From Bacteroidota bacterium (GTDB lineage Bacteria; Bacteroidota; Bacteroidia; Chitinophagales; Chitinophagaceae): a stretch of DNA of 44,003 nt. Of this stretch, positions 27,521 through 36,952 are shown piece after piece; the stretch's first letter is position 1, and every line of letters starts with the position of its first letter. The DNA is taken from the NCBI GenBank assembly GCA_025362055.1, contig JANYIM010000263.1:1-44003 (forward strand), written 5' to 3'. Below the pieces are notes generated by a model, which made no database searches, had not been told where the DNA came from, and saw only the letters and a program-made list of their open reading frames with translations. Both the position numbers and the translations under genes were made by a program.

Positions 27521-29002
27521 ATGAAATCAAAACTGTTAATTATCGGGTCGCTTATTGCCCTGTCCCCGCTGTTGTATTCCTTTTGTGGTTTTTATGTAAG
27601 CAAGGCAGATGGCACATTGAAAAATAAAACCTCGCAGGTGATACTGGTGAGGGATGGTAACAAAACCGTTATTACCATGTACAATGATTATAAAGGAGAT
27701 ACAAAAGATTTTGCGATGGTAGTACCGGTACCGGTTGTACTAAGGAAAGATGATATCCATGTGGTAGACCAGTCCATTTTTCAACGATTGAATGATTACT
27801 CTGCACCAAGACTGGTAGAGTATTGGGACCAGAATCCGTGTGAAGCATCTTTTGAAGAAGACAAGATGTATGCGGCAACTGCAAAAAGCGCTTTAAGTGA
27901 ATCGGTTGTGCGGGGTAATGGTTATAAAAAAGATCTTGGCGTAAAGATCGAAGCAAAATACCTGGTAGGCGAATATGATATTTTAATATTAAGCGCTAAA
28001 GAAAGCGGTGGGCTTAAAGAATGGCTCACCACAAATGGATATAAAATTCCGGAAGGAGCCGAAGAGGTATTGAATCCTTATATAAAAAGCAATCTCAAAT
28101 TTTTTGTGGTAAAGGTAAATGAGGCAGAAAAGAAAAAATTACCTGGTAATTTTTTACGCCCTTTACAGATCAGTTTCAATTCTCCAAAATTCATGCTGGC
28201 CATCCGTTTGGGAATGGCCAATGCGGATGGCGACCAGGACCTGATCGTATATGCGTTTACGCGTAAGGGTAGGATCGAGTGTACCAATTACCGTAACGTA
28301 AATATCCCTACGGGTAAGAATGTTCCCTTATTCGTTCAAAAGAATTTCAGCGCTTTTTACGGTAACCTTTTCGACAAACAATGGAACAACGAGGATAAGA
28401 GCGTTGGCTTCCTGGAATATGCATGGGACGTAAGTCCTGCCAGTTATTATCACTGCGATCCCTGTATCGCAACCGCACCTTCTGAGCAAGACCTTGTGCA
28501 GAGTGGTGTTTGGTGGTTAAAGGATAAGGACTGGAACGATTACAGTGACGTAGATAACACAGCGCCCGACAATGGAAGCAAGAATGTGCATTTTACAAGA
28601 TTGCATTTCCGTTATAACCGTAATAGTTTTGCGCAGGACCTGATGTTCCAGGTAACGCCCAATACCGAGACCTTCCAGGCAAGATATATCATCACGCATC
28701 CCGCTACGGGCAATTTTACCTGTGATGCAGGAAAAAAATATTTGCAGGATCTTAAAAGAAGAAGGCGGAATGAACTGCTGGAATTAACCAGCCTTACCGG
28801 GAAAAATATTGATACCTGGCAGGAAGATGCGTCAGCTAAAAATGATGAGGAAGATGTAGCCGATGCACAGTACGCCAATTTAATACCACAGGTAAAAGAA
28901 GAAATGGAAAGAGAAACAAATAATTTCCCTGCAGGAATACTGTTGATAAGTGCCGTAATGTTAGGCAGTGCAGGATTTTTACGTTGGAAAGGATTTGTAT
29001 AA
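27521..29002 (+). CDS. DUF2330-like protein with signal peptide and C-terminal TM helix
   Basis: 493 aa; FCGFYVSKADGTLKNKTSQVILVRDGNKTVITMYNDYKGDTKDFAMVVPVP; C-terminal GILLISAVMLGSAGFLRW. Confidence 0.82.
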   Translation: MKSKLLIIGSLIALSPLLYSFCGFYVSKADGTLKNKTSQVILVRDGNKTVITMYNDYKGDTKDFAMVVPVPVVLRKDDIHVVDQSIFQRLNDYSAPRLVEYWDQNPCEASFEEDKMYAATAKSALSESVVRGNGYKKDLGVKIEAKYLVGEYDILILSAKESGGLKEWLTTNGYKIPEGAEEVLNPYIKSNLKFFVVKVNEAEKKKLPGNFLRPLQISFNSPKFMLAIRLGMANADGDQDLIVYAFTRKGRIECTNYRNVNIPTGKNVPLFVQKNFSAFYGNLFDKQWNNEDKSVGFLEYAWDVSPASYYHCDPCIATAPSEQDLVQSGVWWLKDKDWNDYSDVDNTAPDNGSKNVHFTRLHFRYNRNSFAQDLMFQVTPNTETFQARYIITHPATGNFTCDAGKKYLQDLKRRRRNELLELTSLTGKNIDTWQEDASAKNDEEDVADAQYANLIPQVKEEMERETNNFPAGILLISAVMLGSAGFLRWKGFV

Positions 29003-29036
29003 TAAAATACTGTTGGTTATACAGGGTTTGGTGCAT

Positions 29037-29067
29037 AGCGCTCCCGGTTTTCCGGGAGTGCTTTTTT
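29037..29067 (+). terminator. Intrinsic terminator of the DUF2330-like gene
   Basis: GCGCTCCCGG TTTT CCGGGAGTGC followed by TTTTTT. Confidence 0.87.
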
Positions 29068-29104
29068 ATTAAGCAGCCACAAAGGTCTTGGAGTGCAGCC
29101 TAAT

Positions 29105-29137
29105 AAAAAATGCCCTGCTACAACCACGTAACAGGGC
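29105..29137 (-). terminator. Intrinsic terminator of the sigma/Spy-like operon
   Basis: GCCCTG-TAC / GTA-CAGGGC stem with an A-run at 29105-29110 (U-tract on the minus strand). Confidence 0.8.
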
Positions 29138-29179
29138 GATTAACTCAACCAAAAAACACCCTTATATAAAAAAAATTGA

Positions 29180-29572
29180 TTATTGTCCCGGGGGCCTGTT
29201 GCCTCTCTGTGGCCTCATAGAAGGTTCAATACTATCTTTCCACGTTTTCATCTGATCTTCAGTTAATATCCCCTTCAGTTTATCATCCCGGTCTCCTGCC
29301 ATCTCCGTCATCTTTGCACGCATTGCATCACGATCAGGATTACCGGAAGCCATCATGTCTTCGCGGGCCTTATCTGCCGTTCTGTAATAATTAGCAAAAA
29401 CGGAATCAACCTTTGCCTGCTTTGCTGCTTCCAGCTTGAATGCACTGTCCAGTTTTTGATGGACCATTGCAACTCTTTCCTCTACCGTGCGGCGCTGAAA
29501 ACCACCCTGTGCTTTTAATGAAGTGGCGCCGATCAATACAGCTGCTACCATCAATACAAATTGTTTTTTCAT
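29180..29572 (-). CDS. Spy/CpxP-like periplasmic protein
   Basis: 130 aa; signal peptide; LTEDQMKTW (LTxxQ-like) and helical character; RPQRGNRPPGQ tail. Confidence 0.7.
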   Translation of the reverse strand: MKKQFVLMVAAVLIGATSLKAQGGFQRRTVEERVAMVHQKLDSAFKLEAAKQAKVDSVFANYYRTADKAREDMMASGNPDRDAMRAKMTEMAGDRDDKLKGILTEDQMKTWKDSIEPSMRPQRGNRPPGQ

Positions 29573-29643
29573 TGTTGTTTTTAATTTAGATTTTTGGTTA
29601 TAATTATTAGACGATCATTCCGGAAAAAACCGGCGGTATTTTT

Positions 29644-30129
29644 TTATTCTCCCGGCTTTTTTCTTTTATCATCCTTTTTGTTCCATATTTTATAAAAGAG
29701 GGAATCGAATTTGGGTTGTTGTTCCGGGGTGCACAATTTCCGTATCTCTTTAAAATGTGTGATCATTTTCACTTCCATTGTTTTTTGCATTTCCGAAGCC
29801 CTGTTTGCTGCCACTGTTACGGCCGAATCGCTGAAACCATTCCGGCCCAGCTCTTTGAATTGCTCCTGTTTATTATTCCGCATCTCATCGAAAGACGCTT
29901 TTATGTTTTCGCGGTGCTGTTTACTCAGTGTATCGTATTGTGCTATTTGTTGTGTTGTAAAGCCTACATCCTTTTGTAAAAATTCTTTCATCATGGCTTC
30001 CCTGCCACCATGGAAATCTTTTTTACCGGGCCCCTTACAACAAAGAAAGAATACCAACACAGCAATATTGGTAAGCAATAAGAACACTACTGCCGCTACC
30101 AATGCCTTTGTTTTTGATGATGTACTCAT
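29644..30129 (-). CDS. Spy/CnrR-like membrane-anchored protein
   Basis: 161 aa; N-terminal TM; MMKEFLQKDVGFTTQQIAQYDTLSKQHRENI; LCTPEQQPKFDSLFYKI. Confidence 0.72.
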   Translation of the reverse strand: MSTSSKTKALVAAVVFLLLTNIAVLVFFLCCKGPGKKDFHGGREAMMKEFLQKDVGFTTQQIAQYDTLSKQHRENIKASFDEMRNNKQEQFKELGRNGFSDSAVTVAANRASEMQKTMEVKMITHFKEIRKLCTPEQQPKFDSLFYKIWNKKDDKRKKPGE

Positions 30130-30473
30130 TATGGTTCGTTATTATTTTCAATGTCATATAATGTAGCAACGGTGTTAGAGAATTCATCCGGCGTTGCCTG
30201 TTGTTCTGCTACTGTATTATTTGAAGAAGAAGTGTTATTATTATTAAATACGATGATCAGGGCATTGATGGCAATAACCGTGCAAAGCCCCGCCACCACC
30301 ACTACCGGCCGGGCTATGAACCTGCCCGCATTCTCCCATGCACTCTCCGTTGGCCGCTCCATTCTTGCGGTTAGCCTTGTGAAAAGATATGGTTTTGCTG
30401 TTGCCCGCTGAACACCGTCCACGCTGTTCAGCGCTTCTTCCGTCATTTTATCAATATGTTCCTGATTATTCAT
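30129..30473 (-). CDS. Small single-TM protein, possible anti-sigma-like partner
   Basis: 114 aa; cytosolic N-terminus EEALNSVDGVQRATAKPYLFTRL, one TM; immediately follows the sigma gene. Confidence 0.65.
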   Translation of the reverse strand: MNNQEHIDKMTEEALNSVDGVQRATAKPYLFTRLTARMERPTESAWENAGRFIARPVVVVAGLCTVIAINALIIVFNNNNTSSSNNTVAEQQATPDEFSNTVATLYDIENNNEP

Positions 30474-30484
30474 AACTAATTTTT

Positions 30485-31066
30485 TTAATGATCAGCCAGG
30501 TTTTTATGGTAATAGTCATCCAGTATTTTTTTCAGGTTTGCTTTTGCCCTTCCCATCAACGATTCCACTGCATACAAAGTAGTGTGCATGATCTCTGCAA
30601 TTTCCTGGTAACCCTGTCCTTCCAGTTTATGCAACGTAAAAGCAATTCGTTGTTTCTCCGGCAATTGTTTCAATGCATTGAACAACACCGCAGCTTTTTC
30701 TTTTTTTTCCAACTGCACGCCCGGGTGATCAAAATCAACAGGGTGCAATTGCTCTTCCTCGTGGCCGCCAAACAGGCTTTGTACAAACCCAAATCTTTTC
30801 TTCCGCCTTTTTTTCTTTTCATGGTCCAGTGCCTTCGACAAAGCGATCCTGTATAGCCAGGTAGAGAATTTTGATTCACCTTTAAAAGAGCTTACCGACT
30901 GGTACACTTGCACAAATACCTCTTGCGTTATATCATCTGCATCATCCGGGTCCTGCACAATACTTACTACAGTATTATATACCATATCCTGCCATTCATC
31001 CACCAGCTTTCTAAAAGCCGATGCTTCACCTCTTTGCAGTTGTTCAACTAATTCCGGTTGGTTCAA
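30485..31066 (-). CDS. ECF-type RNA polymerase sigma factor
   Basis: 193 aa; DPDDADDITQEVFVQVYQSVSSFKGESKFSTWLYRIALSKALD and region 4 QGYQEIAEIMHTTLYAVESLMGRAKANLKKIL. Confidence 0.94.
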   Translation of the reverse strand: MNQPELVEQLQRGEASAFRKLVDEWQDMVYNTVVSIVQDPDDADDITQEVFVQVYQSVSSFKGESKFSTWLYRIALSKALDHEKKKRRKKRFGFVQSLFGGHEEEQLHPVDFDHPGVQLEKKEKAAVLFNALKQLPEKQRIAFTLHKLEGQGYQEIAEIMHTTLYAVESLMGRAKANLKKILDDYYHKNLADH

Positions 31067-31097
31067 AACGTTTACTTTATGTCCTGCCTAAAATTAC

Positions 31098-34001
31098 CTA
31101 AAAGCCGGGAACATAACCGGGCCTATTATTTCCGGAATTCCTGTTCATATTGTTGGTGGAAGCTTTTGCTACACCAAAGTTTTTAAGTTTATAAGTAAAG
31201 GTGAGCATAAAATACTGTTGCAATACCTGGTTATGCACATCTTCAATATAGCTTGGATCTACCGTACGGGTAATACTTTGATTTTGTTTTAAAAGATCAA
31301 ATACAGATAATTTTAATTCGCCAGCCTGGTTCTTCAAGAACTTTTTACCTAAACCTGCATTCCATAAAACATAGGTTTGATTATACCCTGCACCCAGGCC
31401 GCTGTAAGAGGTTGCACTCACATCATTTTGCACAAACCATCCTTTTTTATCCAACAGGTTTAATGTTGCTCCCGCAGACTGTGTCATATAATTCGTGTTC
31501 TTTGATGCATCCAATGAATTTTTTGTGTTGGTAAAACTTGCATTATAGGATACATTAAAATCCACGTATTGGCTAATATTACTGGTAACCCCAACACCGG
31601 TGTTATAAGTGTAGTTATTAGATAGGCCGCTCACTGTATTATTTAAACCCGGCAATCTTGAATAAGTAAATCCGCCATTAAGGTTAAGATTTGATTTCAT
31701 GAACTTAAGTGGCATTGCGTAAGTTAAAAAAGAACGCATGCTGATATAACCGTTTAAATTAACCGGTTTGGTCAACTGCGAACCCTTGTGCAGGATGATA
31801 TTATTATTAAGCGTTGAATCTCCACCCACCGGGCTAAAAGTAGCGTTGGCTACATAATTATTGGCTTGCTGTAAAAATACATTGGCGAAGAAACTAGATC
31901 CTTTCTGCGTATTTGTGTAGGTATACCTTGTGCTAAGGGTGTTACTCACCTGCTGCTTCAGGTCGGGGTTACCGCTGGTTACCAAAAGTGTATTGGAGTT
32001 GTCAACAATATTTTGCAACTGGCTTATAGAAGGTGTATTGGTAGACGCCCTGTACATCACATTAATGGTGCTTTTGGTTGATATCTTTTTACGCCACATT
32101 AAATTAGGTAATAAATTATTGAATGATTTATTTACAGAAACCGTTTGCGGAAATACCTGGTCGCTGCTTAGCTGCAGGTATTTATAATTTAAACCGATAG
32201 CGAACATATTATCCCTGTCGCCCTTACGATAGCTGATACCGGCGCTTTGTGATGAGTTGGTACTATTGAATTTATTAGAGTAGGCTGTATCGAATAAGGA
32301 ATAGGTTCCTTTTATGTTATCATAGTTCAATGCCTCCATATCGGATTTACTCTTTGTAACAGACGGTGTGTAATTGATCTGTAACTGGCCTTTCTTTCCT
32401 ATCGGTTCCGTATAGGCTAAAGATGCACTATAGGTTGATCCGTTTACCAATTGTTCTTTAAGCTGGTCGGTTTGGGTGGTGGTGATAACATGTGTACCCG
32501 TGGCGCTGTCAAAATACTGGTTCAAAGAATTCAGGTAGGTATCTCCTGTCTTATGGTTATATCCTGCACTCAGGTTCAGCGATATTGTTCTGCCTTTTTT
32601 GGCAAAGGCATGCCTGAACAACAAATTATTGTTTGAATTATAACCGGATGTTGCTGCGTTTGTGGTACTGTTTGCCTTACTCAATGAATCGGAAGCAGTC
32701 AGGAAACTTAAGCCGTTCACATTTGCAAAGGAGTTGTTTTTTTGAAAACTGAAACTTGGTGAAAATATAATTGAGTTCTTCTCATCGATCTTATATTCCA
32801 TCCTTAAATTAAAACGATGGTTATAATTTTTTGATGAAGAAAGATCGGTCTCATTATAGAATTGATTCTTTGTCAGGTACTGTGTATTGGAACTCTGGTC
32901 GTTGCTGGTATTGCTGTTATTAAAGAAATAGCTTCCCGACACGGTCATTTTTTTACCCCAGAGGTCCGAATAATTTATTCCAAATGAATTGGTAGCGCTG
33001 ATGCCATTGGTTTGCCCAACAAGGAAGTTATTTCCGCCGCCGCCAAAACTTCCACCACCGCCACCGAAATTTCCACCGCCGCCTTTACCTCCGCCGCCAC
33101 GTCCGCCACCTCTACCGCCGCCGCCGCTACTACTGGTTACACCCAAAAGGTCTTCTGAAGAAAAGTTTTGCGTGTTGATATTATTGAATAAACCAACCAG
33201 TGATATCCTGCGGTCCTTTTTGAAAAAACTAACATTACCGCCTGCTGTATAGCGGTTATCTGTTCCATATCCTGCATACATCCGTCCAAACTGACCATTA
33301 CGCATACCCGATTTAGTGACAATATTGATCGCCTTGGTGCTGTTACCGTCATCAAAGCCGGTAAATGCAGCCTGGTCGCTCAGCTTATCAAATACCTGTA
33401 TCTTATCTATTACGTCTGCAGGCAGGTTCCTTAATGCTGCTGTGGCATCATCTCCAAAAAAATCACGCCCGTCAACGGTTACCTTTTTTACCTGGTCGCC
33501 CATGGTAGTTACATTTCCCGATTTATCGATAACAATACCCGGTAGTTTTTTGATCAGGTCTTCGGCGGTAGCATCGGGATTAACCTTATACTGGCTGGCA
33601 CTAAATTCCGTTGTATCAACCTTTTGCCTTACAGGTGCCGCTTTGGCTACAACTGTTACCCCCGTAAGATCTGTGGACACTTTTGCAATTGAAAATGGAA
33701 TGGGGTTATTATTACTGGCCTGTATATTAATTTTTTGCTGAATTTTCTCATACCCGCTATAACTTATGTAAACCGTATAAGCGCTTGCATTAAGGTTATT
33801 AAAAGCAAAGCTTCCGGTTTTATCGGTAATCACCATCCTTGATTGGGTGGAATCTTTTTGAGTTACAAGCCTGATGGTTGCTCCAACGATCGCCGTTTTA
33901 TCCGCTTTATCCGTCACCTTGCCTTTTAGGGTGATCGCCTGGCTGTTAGCAATGCCTGCTGAAAGGCTGAAGATCAATAAGAATAGTACTGTTCGTAACA
34001 T
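31098..34001 (-). CDS. TonB-plug/outer-membrane beta-barrel protein with CarboxypepD-like N-terminal domain and glycine-rich insert
   Basis: 967 aa; signal peptide; LKGKVTDKADKTAIVGATIRLV; VDGRDFFGDDATAALRNLPADVIDKIQVFDKLSDQAAFTGFDDGNSTKAINIVTK. Confidence 0.88.
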   Translation of the reverse strand: MLRTVLFLLIFSLSAGIANSQAITLKGKVTDKADKTAIVGATIRLVTQKDSTQSRMVITDKTGSFAFNNLNASAYTVYISYSGYEKIQQKINIQASNNNPIPFSIAKVSTDLTGVTVVAKAAPVRQKVDTTEFSASQYKVNPDATAEDLIKKLPGIVIDKSGNVTTMGDQVKKVTVDGRDFFGDDATAALRNLPADVIDKIQVFDKLSDQAAFTGFDDGNSTKAINIVTKSGMRNGQFGRMYAGYGTDNRYTAGGNVSFFKKDRRISLVGLFNNINTQNFSSEDLLGVTSSSGGGGRGGGRGGGGKGGGGNFGGGGGSFGGGGNNFLVGQTNGISATNSFGINYSDLWGKKMTVSGSYFFNNSNTSNDQSSNTQYLTKNQFYNETDLSSSKNYNHRFNLRMEYKIDEKNSIIFSPSFSFQKNNSFANVNGLSFLTASDSLSKANSTTNAATSGYNSNNNLLFRHAFAKKGRTISLNLSAGYNHKTGDTYLNSLNQYFDSATGTHVITTTQTDQLKEQLVNGSTYSASLAYTEPIGKKGQLQINYTPSVTKSKSDMEALNYDNIKGTYSLFDTAYSNKFNSTNSSQSAGISYRKGDRDNMFAIGLNYKYLQLSSDQVFPQTVSVNKSFNNLLPNLMWRKKISTKSTINVMYRASTNTPSISQLQNIVDNSNTLLVTSGNPDLKQQVSNTLSTRYTYTNTQKGSSFFANVFLQQANNYVANATFSPVGGDSTLNNNIILHKGSQLTKPVNLNGYISMRSFLTYAMPLKFMKSNLNLNGGFTYSRLPGLNNTVSGLSNNYTYNTGVGVTSNISQYVDFNVSYNASFTNTKNSLDASKNTNYMTQSAGATLNLLDKKGWFVQNDVSATSYSGLGAGYNQTYVLWNAGLGKKFLKNQAGELKLSVFDLLKQNQSITRTVDPSYIEDVHNQVLQQYFMLTFTYKLKNFGVAKASTNNMNRNSGNNRPGYVPGF

Positions 34002-34209
34002 AAGTTTTAGTTGTATGCATGATTAGACGACGATGTTTAAAAAAACTGGCGGCGTTTTTAAGATTTACCCGGATTTTATATGTTAAAATCCTGCCAAAGG
34101 CGGTCTCCCAACCATACCTGCCTTAAACAGGCTCAACGGGCAAAAGGTTAAATGGCTGCTGATATTTACTTTTTTAAGCTAACTTGCAGCCCTAAAAAAA
34201 CACGATCAT

Positions 34210-34719
34210 ATGGATTATAATAAGCTTGTTTCTGTAACCGGACTCAGTGGATTGTTCGAATTATTGTCTTCAAAAGCCGATGGCGGCGTGGTACGTTCCC
34301 TGGAAGATAAAAGCACCAAATTTGTAAGCACCCGTATTCACAATTTTTCTCATTTGGAAAGCATCGAGGTGTTTACAACAAAGGATAATGTGAACCTGGT
34401 AGACGTTTTTACTGCAATGAAAGATAGTACGGAAACCCTGCCATCTGACAAAGATGCTGCTGCCATCAAAAAGTATTTTGAAAAAGTATACCCCGATATG
34501 GATTTCGAAAGGGTATATGCCAGTGATATGAAAAAAATGATCAAATGGTATGAGGTTCTTGTGGCGAATAACGTTGAAATAAAATTATCGGAAAACCCCG
34601 ACCAGGATGCTACAGCACATGATGGTGCAACAGCTAAGGCAAAACCATCAGCAGCCAAAACATCCGCTGTAAAAGATGCTCCGGCAAGGAAGATAAATAC
34701 ACCGAGGAAGATGGCATAG
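34210..34719 (+). CDS. DUF5606-like protein with Ala/Lys-rich basic tail
   Basis: 169 aa; MDYNKLVSVTGLSGLFELLSSKADGGVVRSLEDKS; tail AKAKPSAAKTSAVKDAPARKINTPRKMA. Confidence 0.72.
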   Translation: MDYNKLVSVTGLSGLFELLSSKADGGVVRSLEDKSTKFVSTRIHNFSHLESIEVFTTKDNVNLVDVFTAMKDSTETLPSDKDAAAIKKYFEKVYPDMDFERVYASDMKKMIKWYEVLVANNVEIKLSENPDQDATAHDGATAKAKPSAAKTSAVKDAPARKINTPRKMA

Positions 34720-34747
34720 GTCTCAATGCGATCAATGCGTTATATGG

Positions 34748-34780
34748 CTACCGTAGTTTTAAGAGCTACGGTAGTTTTAT
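34748..34780 (+). terminator. Intrinsic terminator after the DUF5606-like gene
   Basis: Perfect 9-bp stem CTACCGTAG/CTACGGTAG followed by TTTTATT. Confidence 0.82.
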
Positions 34781-34801
34781 TAATAAGATCAAATACGCTT
34801 C

Positions 34802-36511
34802 ATGTATACAGCAGATATAAAAAAAATTCCCCGCTATTTTGTTCCGCAGGATTTTATGGTAAGCAATTGGGAAAGCCTCGAGCCTTACTTTAAAGATCTG
34901 CTGGAAAGAGATATTGATACAAAAGAAACCCTGGAACAATGGTTGAAAGACCAGAGTGAACTGGAAGCCGTAGTGAATGAAGATGCCTGCTGGCGGCAGA
35001 TCAGGATGACCTGCGACACCCAAAACAAAGCGCTGGAAGATGCCTTTAATTTCTTCTGCATGGAGATACAACCAAAAATTCAACCGTACTCCGATGCGCT
35101 GAATAAAAAATTAGTGAATCATCCGTTGGCCAATGATCTCAACAGCGAAAAATATTTCACCTACCTGCGCAGCATCCGTAAGAACATAGAATTATTCAGG
35201 GAAGAAAACATACCATTGCAAGCCGAACTTTCCGTAATGCAGCAACAATATGGTGTGATATCCGGGAAAATGACCGTAACACTTAACGGAAAAGAATATA
35301 CGCTGCAACAGGCTGCAAAATTTTTAGAAAGCCATGACAGGGGTTTAAGAGAAGATGTATACAGGAAGATCAATGAAAGAAGGCTGGCCGACAAAGAGGA
35401 ATTGAATACACTCTATGACCAGTTGATCGAAAAAAGGAACCAGGAAGCCATCAATGCCGGTTTTAGCAATTACCGCGATTACCGCTTTAAAGAATTAGGC
35501 CGTTTTGATTATACCAAGGAAGATTGTTTCGCATTTCATGAAGCGGTGAAGCAACATGTGTTGCCGATTGTGAACATTATCTACCAGAAGAAAAAAGAAA
35601 AACTGGGAGTTGATACTTTACGTCCCTGGGATATTGAGGCGGAGCCGAAAGGAACAGCACCCTTGCATCCGTTTACAGCCCCGGATGAACTCATCGATAA
35701 AACGATCGAGTGCTTTACAAAACTGCGCCCCTTCTTTGGCGACTGCATTAAAAAGATGAATGAGTTAAAACACCTTGACCTGGATAGCAGGGTGGGCAAG
35801 GCTCCCGGGGGTTACAACTGCCCGTTGGCTGAAAGCGGGGCTCCATTTATTTTTATGAATGCCGCCGGGCAAATGCACGATGTAACAACCATGGTGCATG
35901 AAGGTGGCCATGCGGTACATTCATTTTTAGCACATCCGTTGGAATTGAATGGTTTTAAGGAATACCCGATGGAAATTGCAGAAGTTGCCAGCATGACAAT
36001 GGAATTATTCAGCATGGACGAATGGGAAATATTCTTTGATACTACAGATGAATTGAAGAGAGCAAAAGAACACCAGTTGGAAAGGGTGATCACTATCTTT
36101 CCGTGGATAGCCGTGATCGATAAATTTCAACACTGGATATACGAACACCCGCAACATACACACGAGGAGCGTACGCTTGAATGGAATAAGACCCTTGATG
36201 AGTTCCAGGATAGTGTGATCGACTACAGTGGTTTGGAAAATTACCGCAGCAATGCCTGGCAACGGCAGTTACATTTATTTGAAGTGCCATTCTATTATAT
36301 TGAATATGGCATTGCCCAGTTAGGTGCCATCGGCATGTGGATGCAGTATAAAGAAAACAAGCAACAGGCAATGGATAACTATTGCAATGCACTTAGCCTC
36401 GGAGGAACAAAAACATTACCGAAACTATTTGAAACTGCCGGATTGAAATTCGATTTTAGTCCGGATAAGATAAAAGTGTTGATGGATTTTGTGGAAAAGG
36501 AAATGCAATAG
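34802..36511 (+). CDS. M3-family oligoendopeptidase
   Basis: 569 aa; VHEGGHAVHSF HExxH-type motif with flanking M3 context (RDYRFKELGRFDYT, EIAEVASMTMELFSM). Confidence 0.93.
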   Translation: MYTADIKKIPRYFVPQDFMVSNWESLEPYFKDLLERDIDTKETLEQWLKDQSELEAVVNEDACWRQIRMTCDTQNKALEDAFNFFCMEIQPKIQPYSDALNKKLVNHPLANDLNSEKYFTYLRSIRKNIELFREENIPLQAELSVMQQQYGVISGKMTVTLNGKEYTLQQAAKFLESHDRGLREDVYRKINERRLADKEELNTLYDQLIEKRNQEAINAGFSNYRDYRFKELGRFDYTKEDCFAFHEAVKQHVLPIVNIIYQKKKEKLGVDTLRPWDIEAEPKGTAPLHPFTAPDELIDKTIECFTKLRPFFGDCIKKMNELKHLDLDSRVGKAPGGYNCPLAESGAPFIFMNAAGQMHDVTTMVHEGGHAVHSFLAHPLELNGFKEYPMEIAEVASMTMELFSMDEWEIFFDTTDELKRAKEHQLERVITIFPWIAVIDKFQHWIYEHPQHTHEERTLEWNKTLDEFQDSVIDYSGLENYRSNAWQRQLHLFEVPFYYIEYGIAQLGAIGMWMQYKENKQQAMDNYCNALSLGGTKTLPKLFETAGLKFDFSPDKIKVLMDFVEKEMQ

Positions 36512-36527
36512 GTGCCTGGTACTTTTG

Positions 36528-36947
36528 TTATTTACAATCATCACAAACCCCACTCACCACCATCTCTGCGTGCTTTGGCCTAAAACCCTTTGGTAGCCTT
36601 ACTTCCGGGATAGTTACATCATCCAGGCAAATTGTTTTATTGCACTTATCACAAATGAAATGCACGTGATTATCATGATGATGCCCCTGCTCACATTTGT
36701 CTTTGCACAAAGCGTATAAGATAGAGTTATCGCTGGTGGGTATATTATGTATGATCCCTTTATCAACAAAGGTTTGAAGGGTACGGTATACCGTTACCCT
36801 GTCAAATGCAGCATCGGTATTTTTTTCAATGTCGGCGTGCGCCAAAGCACCCGGACTGCTCAAAAAGAGTTCCAATATCTTTTTTCTTCCCGCCGTTACG
36901 CTGAGTTGATTCTTTTTTAATATATCTAAAAGCTGTTCCATCGTCAA
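36528..36947 (-). CDS. Fur-family transcriptional regulator
   Basis: 139 aa; VTAGRKKILELFLSS, AFDRVTVYRTLQTFVDKGIIH, HHDNHVHFICDKCNKTICLD, CDDCK. Confidence 0.93.
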   Translation of the reverse strand: MTMEQLLDILKKNQLSVTAGRKKILELFLSSPGALAHADIEKNTDAAFDRVTVYRTLQTFVDKGIIHNIPTSDNSILYALCKDKCEQGHHHDNHVHFICDKCNKTICLDDVTIPEVRLPKGFRPKHAEMVVSGVCDDCK

Positions 36948-36952
36948 TGATT

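Noticed and set aside
32989-33252. Proline-rich plus-strand ORF (PPPPKLPPPPPKFPPPP...)
   Set aside because: It is the complement of the GGN repeat coding the glycine-rich insert of the barrel protein, so the proline run is a by-product.
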